Below, in pieces: positions 34,601-42,359 of a DNA stretch of 64,000 nt. A program made the position numbers and the translations under genes. The stretch is from Bradyrhizobium sacchari. Lineage in GTDB: Bacteria > Pseudomonadota > Alphaproteobacteria > Rhizobiales > Xanthobacteraceae. A model generated the notes under the pieces. That model searched no databases, had not been told where the DNA came from, and saw only the letters and a program-made list of their open reading frames with translations. The DNA lies in the NCBI RefSeq assembly GCF_002068095.1, contig NZ_LWIG01000052.1, positions 152,967-216,966 of the forward strand, in the 5' to 3' direction. Each line of letters opens with the position of its first letter. Position 1 is the stretch's first letter.

Positions 34601-36367
34601 TCAAGCCGGCAGGCCCGCCCCGAGAAGGCCTGCCTCATAGCGCTGACGATCGACCTGCCGCTTGTAATGCTGCGTGGAAAGATGATTGGCGACGGAAAAT
34701 GCCGGCTCACGCTTGAGGACTTCGGCCGCGTGCGCGCCGGCGGCCACTGCATTGCCCATCTGCGCGAAGATCCCGGCAAGGAACGCATGATGGGTGTGAT
34801 CGGGACGAGAGATCCTTGAGAAGGCTTCGGCGGCTTCGGCGTATTTCTCGGCACAGTAATAGGCACGGCCGAGATGGCTCCAGAATCGTTCCGGATGATA
34901 GGGGTTGAGCCGCATCGCCTTCTTGATCCAGTCGATGCCTTCCTCCGGCCTCCCCAGCCACGTCAGGAGTTCGCCCTGCTGCACCACCACGAGGTCATAG
35001 TTCGGGTTGAGCGCGAGCGCGCGTTCCTGATGATAGGCGGCCTTGTCATGGTCGTCGCGGTTCAGATTGAGTGCCGCGAGGATGCGGTGGACGTCGGCGT
35101 CATTGTCGTCGAGGCCCAGCGCGGTTTCCAGCTCTGAAGCCACCTGCTGGAAGGTGGCGTCGCGATCCGCGCACCAGCTATAGACCCAGCGCTGGCCGAG
35201 GACGCAGGCCTTCCACGCGTGTGCATGCGCATAGTTCGCGTCGAGTTCGAGCGCCCGCTCCAGCAGAAGTAGTGCCCGTGCATTGTCTTCGCGATTGGAG
35301 CGATGGTGCAGGGTCTTCGCCGCCAGCACGCATTCATAGGCCGCCATGTTGTCCGTCGGCTTGCGGTTCGCCCGATCGTGCGTCGCCGCCTCGACACGGC
35401 CGGGCAGCGTGGCGACGATCGCCCGGGTCATCTCGTCCTGGATGGCGAAGATGTCCTTGAGCTCGCCGTCATAACGCTCGGCCCAAATATGCCGATCCGT
35501 CTCCGCGTCGATCAGCTGCACGGTGACGCGGACGCGGTCCCCGGCCTTTCGCACGCTTCCCTCGATGACGTAGTCGACACCGAATTCGCGGCCGACATCC
35601 TGCACCTTGACCGACTTTCCCTTGTACACGAAGGTCGAGTTGCGCGAGATCACCAGCAAGTCGTGGAAGCGCGAAAGCTCCGTGATGATGTCCTCGGTCA
35701 AACCGTCCGCAAAGAACTCCTGTTCCGGATCGCCGCTCATGTTGGCAAAGGGCAGCACGGCGATTGACGGCTTCTTCGACTTGCCGGCCGCCTTTGCAGC
35801 GGCCGTCGTGCCGGCTGGCGCGCTTGCCAAACCATCCTCCAAGCGAATCCGGTAGACGCGGATGGAGCGCGCGATATTCTTGACGTTCTGCTCGCCGATG
35901 TCTTCGAATGCGACACCATCGAGACGCTCGCCCAGTTGGTCGCGCACCGCGCTGGAGATGCAGATGCCTCCAGGCTCGGCCAGTGCCTCCATCCGTGCCG
36001 CGACGTTCACTCCGTCGCCGAAAATGTCGTTCTGATCGACGATCACGTCGCCCAGGTTGATGCCGATGCGGAATTGTATCCATCGCGGCGGCGGGACATC
36101 GGCATTGCGGCGTCCCATCCGGCTCTGAATTTCGGCAGCGCACAACACTGCGTCAACGACGCTATGGAATTCGACGAGCAGGCCATCGCCCGTCGTCTTG
36201 ATGATGCGGCCGTGATTCTTGGCAATCGCCGGATCGATGAGCTCGATCCGGTGGGTCTTGAGGCGCGCAAGGGTGCCACCCTCGTCGACCTCCATCAGCC
36301 GACTAAAGCCGACCATGTCAGCCGCGAGGACCGCGGCGAGCCTGCGCTCTGGTCCGGGCACATCCAT
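34601..36367 (-). CDS. Class III adenylate/guanylate cyclase with TolB-like and TPR domains
   Basis: A 588-residue protein. The cyclase domain (about 1-170) keeps the metal Asp in LAADMVGFSRLM, the second Asp in KTTGDGLLVEF and the transition-state Asn/Arg in GDGVNVAARM, so it should be active. A TolB-N-like domain (about 195-320) begins SIAVLPFANMSGDPEQEF. The rest (about 330-560) is TPR-like. This architecture is multiplied in rhizobial genomes, where it makes cAMP in response to unknown signals. No membrane segment is visible. It is alone on its strand. Confidence 0.9.
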   Translation of the reverse strand: MDVPGPERRLAAVLAADMVGFSRLMEVDEGGTLARLKTHRIELIDPAIAKNHGRIIKTTGDGLLVEFHSVVDAVLCAAEIQSRMGRRNADVPPPRWIQFRIGINLGDVIVDQNDIFGDGVNVAARMEALAEPGGICISSAVRDQLGERLDGVAFEDIGEQNVKNIARSIRVYRIRLEDGLASAPAGTTAAAKAAGKSKKPSIAVLPFANMSGDPEQEFFADGLTEDIITELSRFHDLLVISRNSTFVYKGKSVKVQDVGREFGVDYVIEGSVRKAGDRVRVTVQLIDAETDRHIWAERYDGELKDIFAIQDEMTRAIVATLPGRVEAATHDRANRKPTDNMAAYECVLAAKTLHHRSNREDNARALLLLERALELDANYAHAHAWKACVLGQRWVYSWCADRDATFQQVASELETALGLDDNDADVHRILAALNLNRDDHDKAAYHQERALALNPNYDLVVVQQGELLTWLGRPEEGIDWIKKAMRLNPYHPERFWSHLGRAYYCAEKYAEAAEAFSRISRPDHTHHAFLAGIFAQMGNAVAAGAHAAEVLKREPAFSVANHLSTQHYKRQVDRQRYEAGLLGAGLPA

Positions 36368-36484
36368 TGCTCGGTCCCTTCACTGAGCACTCTAGCAGAC
36401 GAGCGGATTTTGCCCAAGCGCGGCCCCCCGCAAATTGCGGCCCAGCGCGCTAACTCTTACGGGTGAGGCGCGGTCCCGTCTCCT

Positions 36485-36757
36485 TCAGAGCATTCCCAGC
36501 GCTTGCATGTAGGTCTCGAGAATGGTCTCGGCCTCGGCGCGCTCGTTGGGGTCCTGCTTCCGCAGGCGCACGATGGTGCGCAGCGCCTTGACGTCATAGC
36601 CGTTGCCCTTGCTCTCGGCATAGACGTCGCGGATGTCGTCGGAGATCGCCTTCTTCTCTTCCTCCAGCCGCTCGATGCGCTCGATGATGGATTTGAGCTG
36701 GTCCTTGGCAAATTTCGTCGCGGGCTCGTCGTCGCGGACGGCGGCGGAGGTGGCCAT
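36485..36757 (-). CDS. DUF2312 protein (GapR-like)
   Basis: A 90-residue protein: a short flexible start (MATSAAVRDDEPAT), then FAKDQLKSIIERIERLEEEK and a helix-turn region (YDVKALRTIVRLRKQDPNER). This is the DUF2312 family, which includes Caulobacter GapR, a nucleoid-associated protein that binds AT-rich overtwisted DNA ahead of replication forks. The ATG at 36757 with GGGAG seven bases upstream is preferred over an upstream in-frame ATG. The function is inferred from the family. Confidence 0.88.
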   Translation of the reverse strand: MATSAAVRDDEPATKFAKDQLKSIIERIERLEEEKKAISDDIRDVYAESKGNGYDVKALRTIVRLRKQDPNERAEAETILETYMQALGML

Positions 36758-36897
36758 CTTGGTACTCCCAATGGAACTGGCAAAACGAGGTGACGCCGGC
36801 ATCCACCGCGCGTGCTGGGTAGACCCTTAGGGTTCGTATCCCCCGCATTCAAGCAAGCATCGCGCTCGTCCACAGCGCGCCCACAGGAGATGACGTC

Positions 36898-36995
36898 GTC
36901 ATTCCGGGGCGCCCCAAGGGCGAACCCGGAATCTCGAGATTCTCAGGCGCGCAACGGCGCGCCCGGGGTCGGTGCTTTGCATCGCCCGGAATGAC
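36898..36995. repeat. Palindromic intergenic repeat, family E
   Basis: Terminal arms GTCATTCCGGGGCG and CGCCCGGAATGAC, with further internal palindromes (CTCGAGATTCTCAG and GCGCGC-rich centre). It ends 13 bp past the DUF1244 gene stop. The layout parallels family C, but the sequence is different. Confidence 0.75.
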
Positions 36996-37008
36996 GGAAC
37001 GAAATGAG

Positions 37009-37314
37009 TCAGTGCCCGTGGGGATGGACCTTCTTCATCGCCTCGATCTGCTCGGGCGTGGCCGTGCCCTGGTACTTCGACTTCCAGGTCTCGTAGGGCA
37101 TGCCGTAGACGGCTTCCCGGCTCTCGTCCTTGCTCAAGGCGACGCCTTGCGCGTCCGCGGCGTCCTTGAGCCAGTTCGACAGGCAGTTGCGGCAGAAGCC
37201 GGCCAAATTCATCAGGTCGATGTTCTGGACGTCCGTCCGGCTCCGCAAATGATCGACCAGGCGCCGGAAAGCGGCGGCCTCGAGCTCCGTTCTGGTTTTG
37301 TCGTCGATTGCCAT
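37009..37314 (-). CDS. DUF1244 family protein
   Basis: A 101-residue cytoplasmic protein. The family signature is clear: AAAFRRLVDHLRSRTDVQNI, MNLAGFCRNCLSNW with its Cys pair, and YGMPYETWKSKYQ. The two cysteines (FCRNC) may bind metal. Function is not established for the family. I use the ATG at 37314; the 12-residue extension upstream is not conserved-looking. A family E repeat follows its stop. Confidence 0.87.
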   Translation of the reverse strand: MAIDDKTRTELEAAAFRRLVDHLRSRTDVQNIDLMNLAGFCRNCLSNWLKDAADAQGVALSKDESREAVYGMPYETWKSKYQGTATPEQIEAMKKVHPHGH

Positions 37315-37481
37315 AGCTGGATCCCTCGGCTGGCCCTTGGATATCGTCACCCTTACGGGATCAGGTGGGGTCCTGTCACAGATTTTGCCATATCGCGGCG
37401 CAAACGGGCGATATGCCGGCCTTGGGGCGGTTCCCCGGCCCTACGCCAAATCGTCAATGATCTGGTATAGCTTCCGCGACA

Positions 37482-38063
37482 ATGATTGCCGAATCTCCCC
37501 GCTTCCCCCTTCGCCTGCTCGCCCGGTTGGTCCCGGTGCTGGCGGTCGGCCTGCTGTGCCTCTGGGCGAGCCCGGCTTCCGCCGATTTCCGCCTCTGCAA
37601 CAACACCTCGAGCCGGGTCGGCATCGCGCTTGGCTACAAGGACGCCGAGGGCTGGACCACGGAGGGCTGGTGGAACATCTCGTCCCGCTCCTGCGAGACG
37701 CTGCTGCGGGGCACCCTGGTCGCCCGCTACTACTACATCTACGCTATCGACTATGACCGCGGCGGCGAGTGGTCGGGCCAGGCCTTCATGTGCTCGCGCG
37801 ACAAGGAATTCACCATCCGCGGCACCGAGGATTGCCTGGCACGCGGCTATGACCGCACAGGCTATTTCGAGGTCGATACCGGCGAGCAGCGGGCCTGGAC
37901 GGTGCAGCTCACCGACGCCAACGAACAGCCGGCGCAGCAGCGCGTGCCTGGCCTGCCTGGACCGGTTGGCCCCGGCGGGGTTCCGGGTTTGCCCAATGGC
38001 CCGCCCGGTGCTACGCCCCCGGGCTCGCCCGGCCTGCCACCCCCTTCCGGAAATAAGCCATGA
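37482..38063 (+). CDS. Exported DUF1036 protein
   Basis: A 193-residue protein with a signal peptide (cleavage near WASPASADF). The DUF1036 domain has the typical RLCNNTSSRVGIALGYKD start, the aromatic WTTEGWWNI and later Cys-containing motifs (FMCSRDKEF, EDCLARGY), suggesting disulfides in the periplasm. The C-terminus is a Gly/Pro-rich tail with PGLPGPVGPGG-like repeats. It overlaps the pyruvate kinase start by four bases (ATGA), so the two are translationally coupled, which is odd for an exported protein and a glycolytic enzyme. Confidence 0.87.
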   Translation: MIAESPRFPLRLLARLVPVLAVGLLCLWASPASADFRLCNNTSSRVGIALGYKDAEGWTTEGWWNISSRSCETLLRGTLVARYYYIYAIDYDRGGEWSGQAFMCSRDKEFTIRGTEDCLARGYDRTGYFEVDTGEQRAWTVQLTDANEQPAQQRVPGLPGPVGPGGVPGLPNGPPGATPPGSPGLPPPSGNKP

Positions 38064-39496
38064 GGCGTCTTCGCCGTATCAAGATTCTCGCGACCCTCGG
38101 ACCCGCCTCTTCGGACCTCGCGATGATCCGCCGCCTGTTCGAGGCCGGCGCCGACCTGTTCCGCATCAACATGAGCCACACCCCGCATGACAAGATGCGG
38201 GAGCTGGTGGCGACGATCCGCAATGTCGAGAGCAGCTACGGCCGCCCGATCGGCATCCTGGTCGACCTGCAAGGCCCCAAGCTCCGGCTCGGCGCCTTCG
38301 CCGAAGGCGCGGTCCAGCTCCAGAACGGCCAGACCTTTACACTCGATTCCGACAAGACCCCGGGCGACGCCACGCGCGTCCACCTGCCGCATCCGGAGAT
38401 CCTGGCTGCGCTCAGGCCCGGCCATGCCCTGCTGCTCGACGACGGCAAGGTCCGGCTGATCGCGGAGGAGACTTCCAAGGAGCACGCGGTGACGCGTGTC
38501 GTGGTCGGCGGCAAGATGAGTGATCGCAAGGGCGTCAGCCTGCCCGACACCGACCTGCCGGTCTCGGCGATGACGCCGAAGGACCGCGCCGACCTCGAGG
38601 CCGCGCTGGTCACCGGCGTCGACTGGATCGCGCTGTCCTTCGTGCAGCGCGCCGACGACGTGATCGAGGCCAAGAAGATGATCCGCGGCCGTGCCGCCGT
38701 GATGGCCAAGATCGAGAAGCCGCAGGCGATCGACCGCCTCGCCGACATCATCGAAGCCTCCGACGCGCTGATGGTGGCGCGCGGCGACCTCGGCGTCGAG
38801 CTGCCGCTGGAGCGGGTCCCGAGCCTGCAGAAGCAGATGACACGGATGGCGCGCCGCGCCGGCAAGCCGGTGGTGATCGCGACCCAGATGCTGGAATCGA
38901 TGATCCAGTCGCCGGTGCCGACTCGCGCCGAAGTCTCCGACGTCGCCACCGCCGTCTATGAGGGCGCCGACGCCATCATGCTGTCGGCGGAATCGGCGGC
39001 CGGCAAATTCCCGGTCGAGGCGGTCTCGACCATGAACCGCATCGGCGAGGAGGTTGAGCGCGACCCGACCTATCGCTCGGTGATCACCGCGCAGCGCCCG
39101 TCGCCGGAATCCACCGCAGGCGATGCCATCGCCGACGCCGCGCGGCAGATCGCCGAGACGCTGGACCTGCCGGCCCTGATCTGCTGGACCAGCTCGGGCT
39201 CGACCGCCGTGCGGGTGGCGCGCGAGCGGCCGAAGCCGCCGATCGTGGCGATCACGCCGAACATCACCGCCGGCCGCCGGCTCGCCGTCGCCTGGGGCGT
39301 GCATTGCGTGGTGGCCGAAGACGCGCGCGACCAGGACGACATGGTGAGCCGCGCCGGCCAGATCGCGTTCCGGGACGGTTTCGTCCGCGCCGGGCAGCGC
39401 GTGATCATCGTCGCCGGCGTGCCGCTCGGCATCCCCGGCACCACCAACATGGTGCGCATCGCCTCGGTCGGCCCCGAGGGCGACGCGCATATGTAG
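38060..39496 (+). CDS. pyk: Pyruvate kinase
   Basis: A 478-residue glycolytic enzyme that converts phosphoenolpyruvate and ADP to pyruvate and ATP. Family motifs are intact: KILATLGPAS at the N-terminus, FRINMSHTPHDKM, the catalytic Lys region VMAKIEKPQAID, MVARGDLGVELPLE and ADAIMLSAESAAG. The length is normal. It starts inside the DUF1036 stop codon (ATGA). A palindrome with an A-rich lead follows downstream at 39536. Confidence 0.96.
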   Translation: MRRLRRIKILATLGPASSDLAMIRRLFEAGADLFRINMSHTPHDKMRELVATIRNVESSYGRPIGILVDLQGPKLRLGAFAEGAVQLQNGQTFTLDSDKTPGDATRVHLPHPEILAALRPGHALLLDDGKVRLIAEETSKEHAVTRVVVGGKMSDRKGVSLPDTDLPVSAMTPKDRADLEAALVTGVDWIALSFVQRADDVIEAKKMIRGRAAVMAKIEKPQAIDRLADIIEASDALMVARGDLGVELPLERVPSLQKQMTRMARRAGKPVVIATQMLESMIQSPVPTRAEVSDVATAVYEGADAIMLSAESAAGKFPVEAVSTMNRIGEEVERDPTYRSVITAQRPSPESTAGDAIADAARQIAETLDLPALICWTSSGSTAVRVARERPKPPIVAITPNITAGRRLAVAWGVHCVVAEDARDQDDMVSRAGQIAFRDGFVRAGQRVIIVAGVPLGIPGTTNMVRIASVGPEGDAHM

Positions 39497-39535
39497 GCGC
39501 CGCCAGCGCGGCCAAACAAAAAAGTCGGAAAACAA

Positions 39536-39577
39536 CCCCATGCACAGTAGCCGGCCGGACCGGCTGATATGCTGGGG
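39536..39577. repeat. Short imperfect palindrome after pyk
   Basis: CCCCATGCACAGTAGCCGG pairs imperfectly with CCGGCTGATATGCTGGGG around CCGGA. It is 40 bp after the pyk stop, between convergent genes. It may act as a terminator or be a relic of another dispersed repeat. Confidence 0.55.
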
Positions 39578-39646
39578 CTTCGCGAAAAGGCGCGCGCAGG
39601 CAATGACCTGAGCGCGATCAGGGCGCCACGCGGTCGCGGCGCTATT

Positions 39647-40327
39647 TTACGCGCCGACCAGCGCCTTCGTCGTCGGCAGCAGCGTCTGCTGCACCACGAG
39701 GCCACGGGCGCGGGCGTCCATGACGCCGACGGCACGCAGCGCCAGCAGCGTCACGGTCTGCACCGCATCGCGCATCTTGACGGGATCTTCGAGATTGTCG
39801 GGCGCGAGCGGCCCGACGAGGGCTTCGTGCAGCGCCCCCAGCAGCGCGGTGGCGGCAAGGGCGGTGTCCTGCGCCGGCAAATGACCGGCACGCACGGCCG
39901 CGTCGATCCGGCTGGCGATCTCGCCGGCGATCTCGCGCCGGCTGGCAAGCCGGGAGGCGCTGACGTCGACATCGACGGGCTCGGCCAGGATGCCCCAGGC
40001 CAGCCGCCGCTGCGACAGGGTATGGACCGCCACCGTGGTGACCGCAGCCGCCAGCGCCGAGGACGGTCCCGGCGCGGCGTCGGCCGCCCGGCGGATCGCC
40101 GCGAGCTCGTCGCGGGAGACCTCCGCGATCAATTCGGAGATCAGCTCGGCCTTGGAGGGAAAGTAGCGGTAGACCGTGCCGGCCGCGACATTGGCCCGGA
40201 CCGCGACCGGTGCGATCTGCACCGCCGCCATTCCGCCCTCGGCCGCCGCCTCCCGCGCCGCCGCCAGTATCGCACTGCGCCGGGCCGCAAGGCGCTTAAC
40301 CACTTGATGCGTCCGCCGATAAACCAT
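39647..40327 (-). CDS. TetR-family transcriptional regulator
   Basis: A 226-residue repressor-type protein. The N-terminal helix-turn-helix is typical: RSAILAAAREAAAEGGMAAV, then VAAGTVYRYFPSKAELISEL (about 48-67). The C-terminal ligand domain (about 75-226) is Ala-rich and resembles other TetR regulators of efflux or fatty-acid genes, with no diagnostic ligand residues. I use the ATG at 40327 with AGGA upstream; a longer reading to 40423 lacks support. A small palindrome at 40416 could be its operator. Confidence 0.88.
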   Translation of the reverse strand: MVYRRTHQVVKRLAARRSAILAAAREAAAEGGMAAVQIAPVAVRANVAAGTVYRYFPSKAELISELIAEVSRDELAAIRRAADAAPGPSSALAAAVTTVAVHTLSQRRLAWGILAEPVDVDVSASRLASRREIAGEIASRIDAAVRAGHLPAQDTALAATALLGALHEALVGPLAPDNLEDPVKMRDAVQTVTLLALRAVGVMDARARGLVVQQTLLPTTKALVGA

Positions 40328-40415
40328 GGCGCGCTTCCTGTCCCACACACGCCGTCCGCACGCCCCGCGGCCGAACGCTTCGTCACACAATTCGCTGCAA
40401 ATCGCCCCGCAAGGA

Positions 40416-40431
40416 CTGAACAACTATTCAG
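40416..40431. promoter_or_regulatory. Candidate TetR operator palindrome
   Basis: CTGAA, six bases, TTCAG: a perfect 5-bp inverted repeat about 90 bp upstream of the TetR gene, just before a possible small gene on the plus strand. Position and symmetry suggest an operator; this is an inference. Confidence 0.35.
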
Positions 40432-40444
40432 GAAGGAAGACAAG

Positions 40445-40585
40445 ATGCATTTGCGTAAAGCGTCACGCCAAAGCCGCAGGCGACAAATGTGCAAAGTGCG
40501 AGCGCCGGTTGATAGACGGCTAACCACGATTGTTACCGTCATCTTAAAGCAGGTCCACGACTGTACCGCCGGACTGCGATCCTAA
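40445..40585 (+). CDS. Possible small basic protein (46 aa)
   Basis: An ATG preceded by AGGAAGGA opens a 46-codon frame: a basic first half (MHLRKASRQSRRRQMCKVRA) and a hydrophobic patch (LTTIVTVILKQV). It is divergent from the TetR gene, and the candidate operator lies just upstream of it. The TAA stop falls at the left edge of a family A repeat. I do not recognise it, and it could equally be chance. Confidence 0.25.
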   Translation: MHLRKASRQSRRRQMCKVRAPVDRRLTTIVTVILKQVHDCTAGLRS

Positions 40586-40638
40586 AGTTTACGCATGATC
40601 TTTTCGGAAAACCGCTACGCACCTTTCCGGATCATGCC
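40583..40638. repeat. Structured repeat, family A (copy A5, short)
   Basis: Only the second hairpin is kept: GCATGATC / GATCATGC around CGGAAAA / TTTCCG. The left TA is present, the first hairpin is missing. It ends 16 bp before the PAP2 gene. Confidence 0.8.
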
Positions 40639-40653
40639 TCAGCCCGGTGCAGC

Positions 40654-41637
40654 ATGCTCGATTCGGACGCCCGAACCGCCTGGCGGCTCTTCAACCTGAA
40701 CTGGCTTCCCATCATTGCCATGGGCGGCCTGCTGGCGATTGGCCTCCCCGCGACCGGTCTGAGCCTCGAGCCCGTCGCCTACAGCATCACGCTGGCGATC
40801 GCGGCCCTCCTGGTCGGCGTCGCCTGCGGCCACCGCATCGCCAAGGGCGAGCTTTCCGATCCGAAACTGGTGTTCTCGCTCGGCACGATCGGACAGGTCA
40901 TTCTCACCTGCGCCATCGTCGGACCTTTGAGCTACGTCGCGGGCAAGATGAACTGGCCGCTCCAGGACGAGGCGCTGCTCGCGATCGACCGCGCGCTCGG
41001 ACTAGATCCCGAGCCGCTGGCGCGTTTCGTCAACGACCATCCCTGGCTGGCGGACGTCCTCGCCCGCGGCTACGGACTGATCAAATGGCCGCTGCTCGGC
41101 GTTCCCGTCGTGCTGACGCTGACGGCACGTTATGTGCGGCTGCAGGTGTTCATGCTGGCGATGAGCCTTGCGCTCGCAGTCACCGTTGCGATCTCCGCAT
41201 TGGTGCCGGCGATCGGCACCTATTACGGGCTGCAATTGCCGGCCGCGCATTTCCCCGAGATCAATACCGCGGTTTATGCAGGACAATTGCGCGACATCCT
41301 CGCCCTGCGCGACGGCAGCCTGCACGAGCTGCATCTGTTCTTCCTCTCCGGCATCGTCTCGTTTCCGAGCTTTCACACAGCATCCGCCGTGCTCTACATG
41401 TGGGCGCTGTGGCCGGTGCGCGGCATCGGCGGCATCGCGGCCGCGCTCAACATGTTGATGATCGCGGCGACACCGGCGATCGGCGCGCACTACCTCATCG
41501 ACGTCGCCGGCGGCATCGCGCTTGCCGCAACCTCGATCTGGGTGACGAACCTTTGTGTTGAACGGCTCGGCCGCACGGCGCCGGCGTCTGCCGCATCTGC
41601 GCGACCGCCGATCTGGCAGCCCAGCCTCGCGGAATGA
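40654..41637 (+). CDS. PAP2-superfamily membrane phosphatase (Aur1-like)
   Basis: A 327-residue protein with about eight helices. Two of the three PAP2 catalytic motifs are visible: SFPSFHTASAV (about 246-256) and GAHYLIDVAGG (about 281-291), each with the His needed for phosphoester chemistry. The first motif (Lys...Arg-Pro) is not obvious, as in Aur1-type members. Possible activities are lipid phosphate phosphatase or headgroup transferase. It is alone on its strand. Confidence 0.85.
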   Translation: MLDSDARTAWRLFNLNWLPIIAMGGLLAIGLPATGLSLEPVAYSITLAIAALLVGVACGHRIAKGELSDPKLVFSLGTIGQVILTCAIVGPLSYVAGKMNWPLQDEALLAIDRALGLDPEPLARFVNDHPWLADVLARGYGLIKWPLLGVPVVLTLTARYVRLQVFMLAMSLALAVTVAISALVPAIGTYYGLQLPAAHFPEINTAVYAGQLRDILALRDGSLHELHLFFLSGIVSFPSFHTASAVLYMWALWPVRGIGGIAAALNMLMIAATPAIGAHYLIDVAGGIALAATSIWVTNLCVERLGRTAPASAASARPPIWQPSLAE

Positions 41638-41754
41638 CGGCGCGATCGGTGTCACGCCGCAATCGGTGTCGTAGGCTGGCAAAGGCGCATAGCGCCGTGC
41701 CACCGTCTCTCCGCAACAGCGATAGAAACTTGTGAGTACGCTGGCGCCTCCTCG

Positions 41755-41831
41755 TCATTGCGAGCGAAGCGAAGCAATCCAGAGTCCTTCCGCGGAGGCA
41801 GTCTGGATTGCTTCGCCGCGCCCGCAATGAC
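41755..41831. repeat. Palindromic intergenic repeat, family C (copy 2)
   Basis: Arms GTCATTGCGAGCG and CCGCAATGAC with inner AAGCAATCCAGA / TCTGGATTGCTT. It matches the copy at 29-113 with a slightly shorter centre. It lies between convergent PAP2 and pilin genes. Confidence 0.85.
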
Positions 41832-41849
41832 GGTGCGGGATCGCCCAAA

Positions 41850-41879
41850 AGAAAAGAGCCTCGTCGAAGACGAGGCTCT
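41850..41879 (-). terminator. Rho-independent terminator of the Flp pilin gene
   Basis: A perfect 11-bp stem AGAGCCTCGTC / GACGAGGCTCT with loop GAA. On the minus strand it is followed by TTTTCTTTT. It lies 24 bp after the pilin stop. Confidence 0.9.
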
Positions 41880-41902
41880 CAGAATTCAGAAGTCGTCAGC
41901 CC

Positions 41903-42067
41903 TTACTTGAGGCTGCTCGAGATCGAGCCGAACTTGGTGTTCAGCGTGCTGCCGAGGTTGTTGACGACGGTGATGATCGCCAGCGCGATGCCGGCGGCGA
42001 TCAGGCCGTATTCGATAGCGGTGGCGCCGGATTCATCCTTCACGAAACGCGCAACGAGGTTCTTCAT
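41903..42067 (-). CDS. Flp/PilA-type pilin
   Basis: A 54-residue prepilin: MKNLVARFVKDESGATAIEY, then a hydrophobic helix GLIAAGIALAIITVV and a short polar end. The G-A-T-A-I-E-Y-G-L-I-A motif is the Flp pilin hallmark, with prepilin peptidase (CpaA) cutting just after the Gly before Ala and Glu at +5. It would build tight-adherence type IVc pili. No cpa/tad assembly genes are in the window, so it is an orphan pilin here. Confidence 0.95.
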   Translation of the reverse strand: MKNLVARFVKDESGATAIEYGLIAAGIALAIITVVNNLGSTLNTKFGSISSSLK

Positions 42068-42359
42068 AGAGTGCTCCCAAAAAAGTACACAAGGCTACAA
42101 CTGATCTGGTCTCTTCGGCTTCCCAGCGCCGCCCGACCATGGAACCGAACCTAGGGACAAAGAATTGCGCCGCAGTTAATCCGACTGCGGAAACAAACAG
42201 CGGTTTGCGAGTATTCGCCGATGGTAAACCGAAATTGAAAACAATCCGTTAAATTGTAACGACATCACAGTCGCCGCGGCCGGTTTACCCGAAGTTATGA
42301 CCGCCGTGGTCCAATGCCGCTCGCCAATCCGACAAGAACAAGCAGGATGACGAGGCGGC
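42068..42359. promoter_or_regulatory. Divergent region between the pilin and a membrane protein gene
   Basis: A 292-bp gap carrying the pilin promoter and probably that of the plus-strand gene. It is markedly AT-richer between about 42170 and 42265. No full CtrA box or clear sigma-54 site is seen. Confidence 0.4.
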
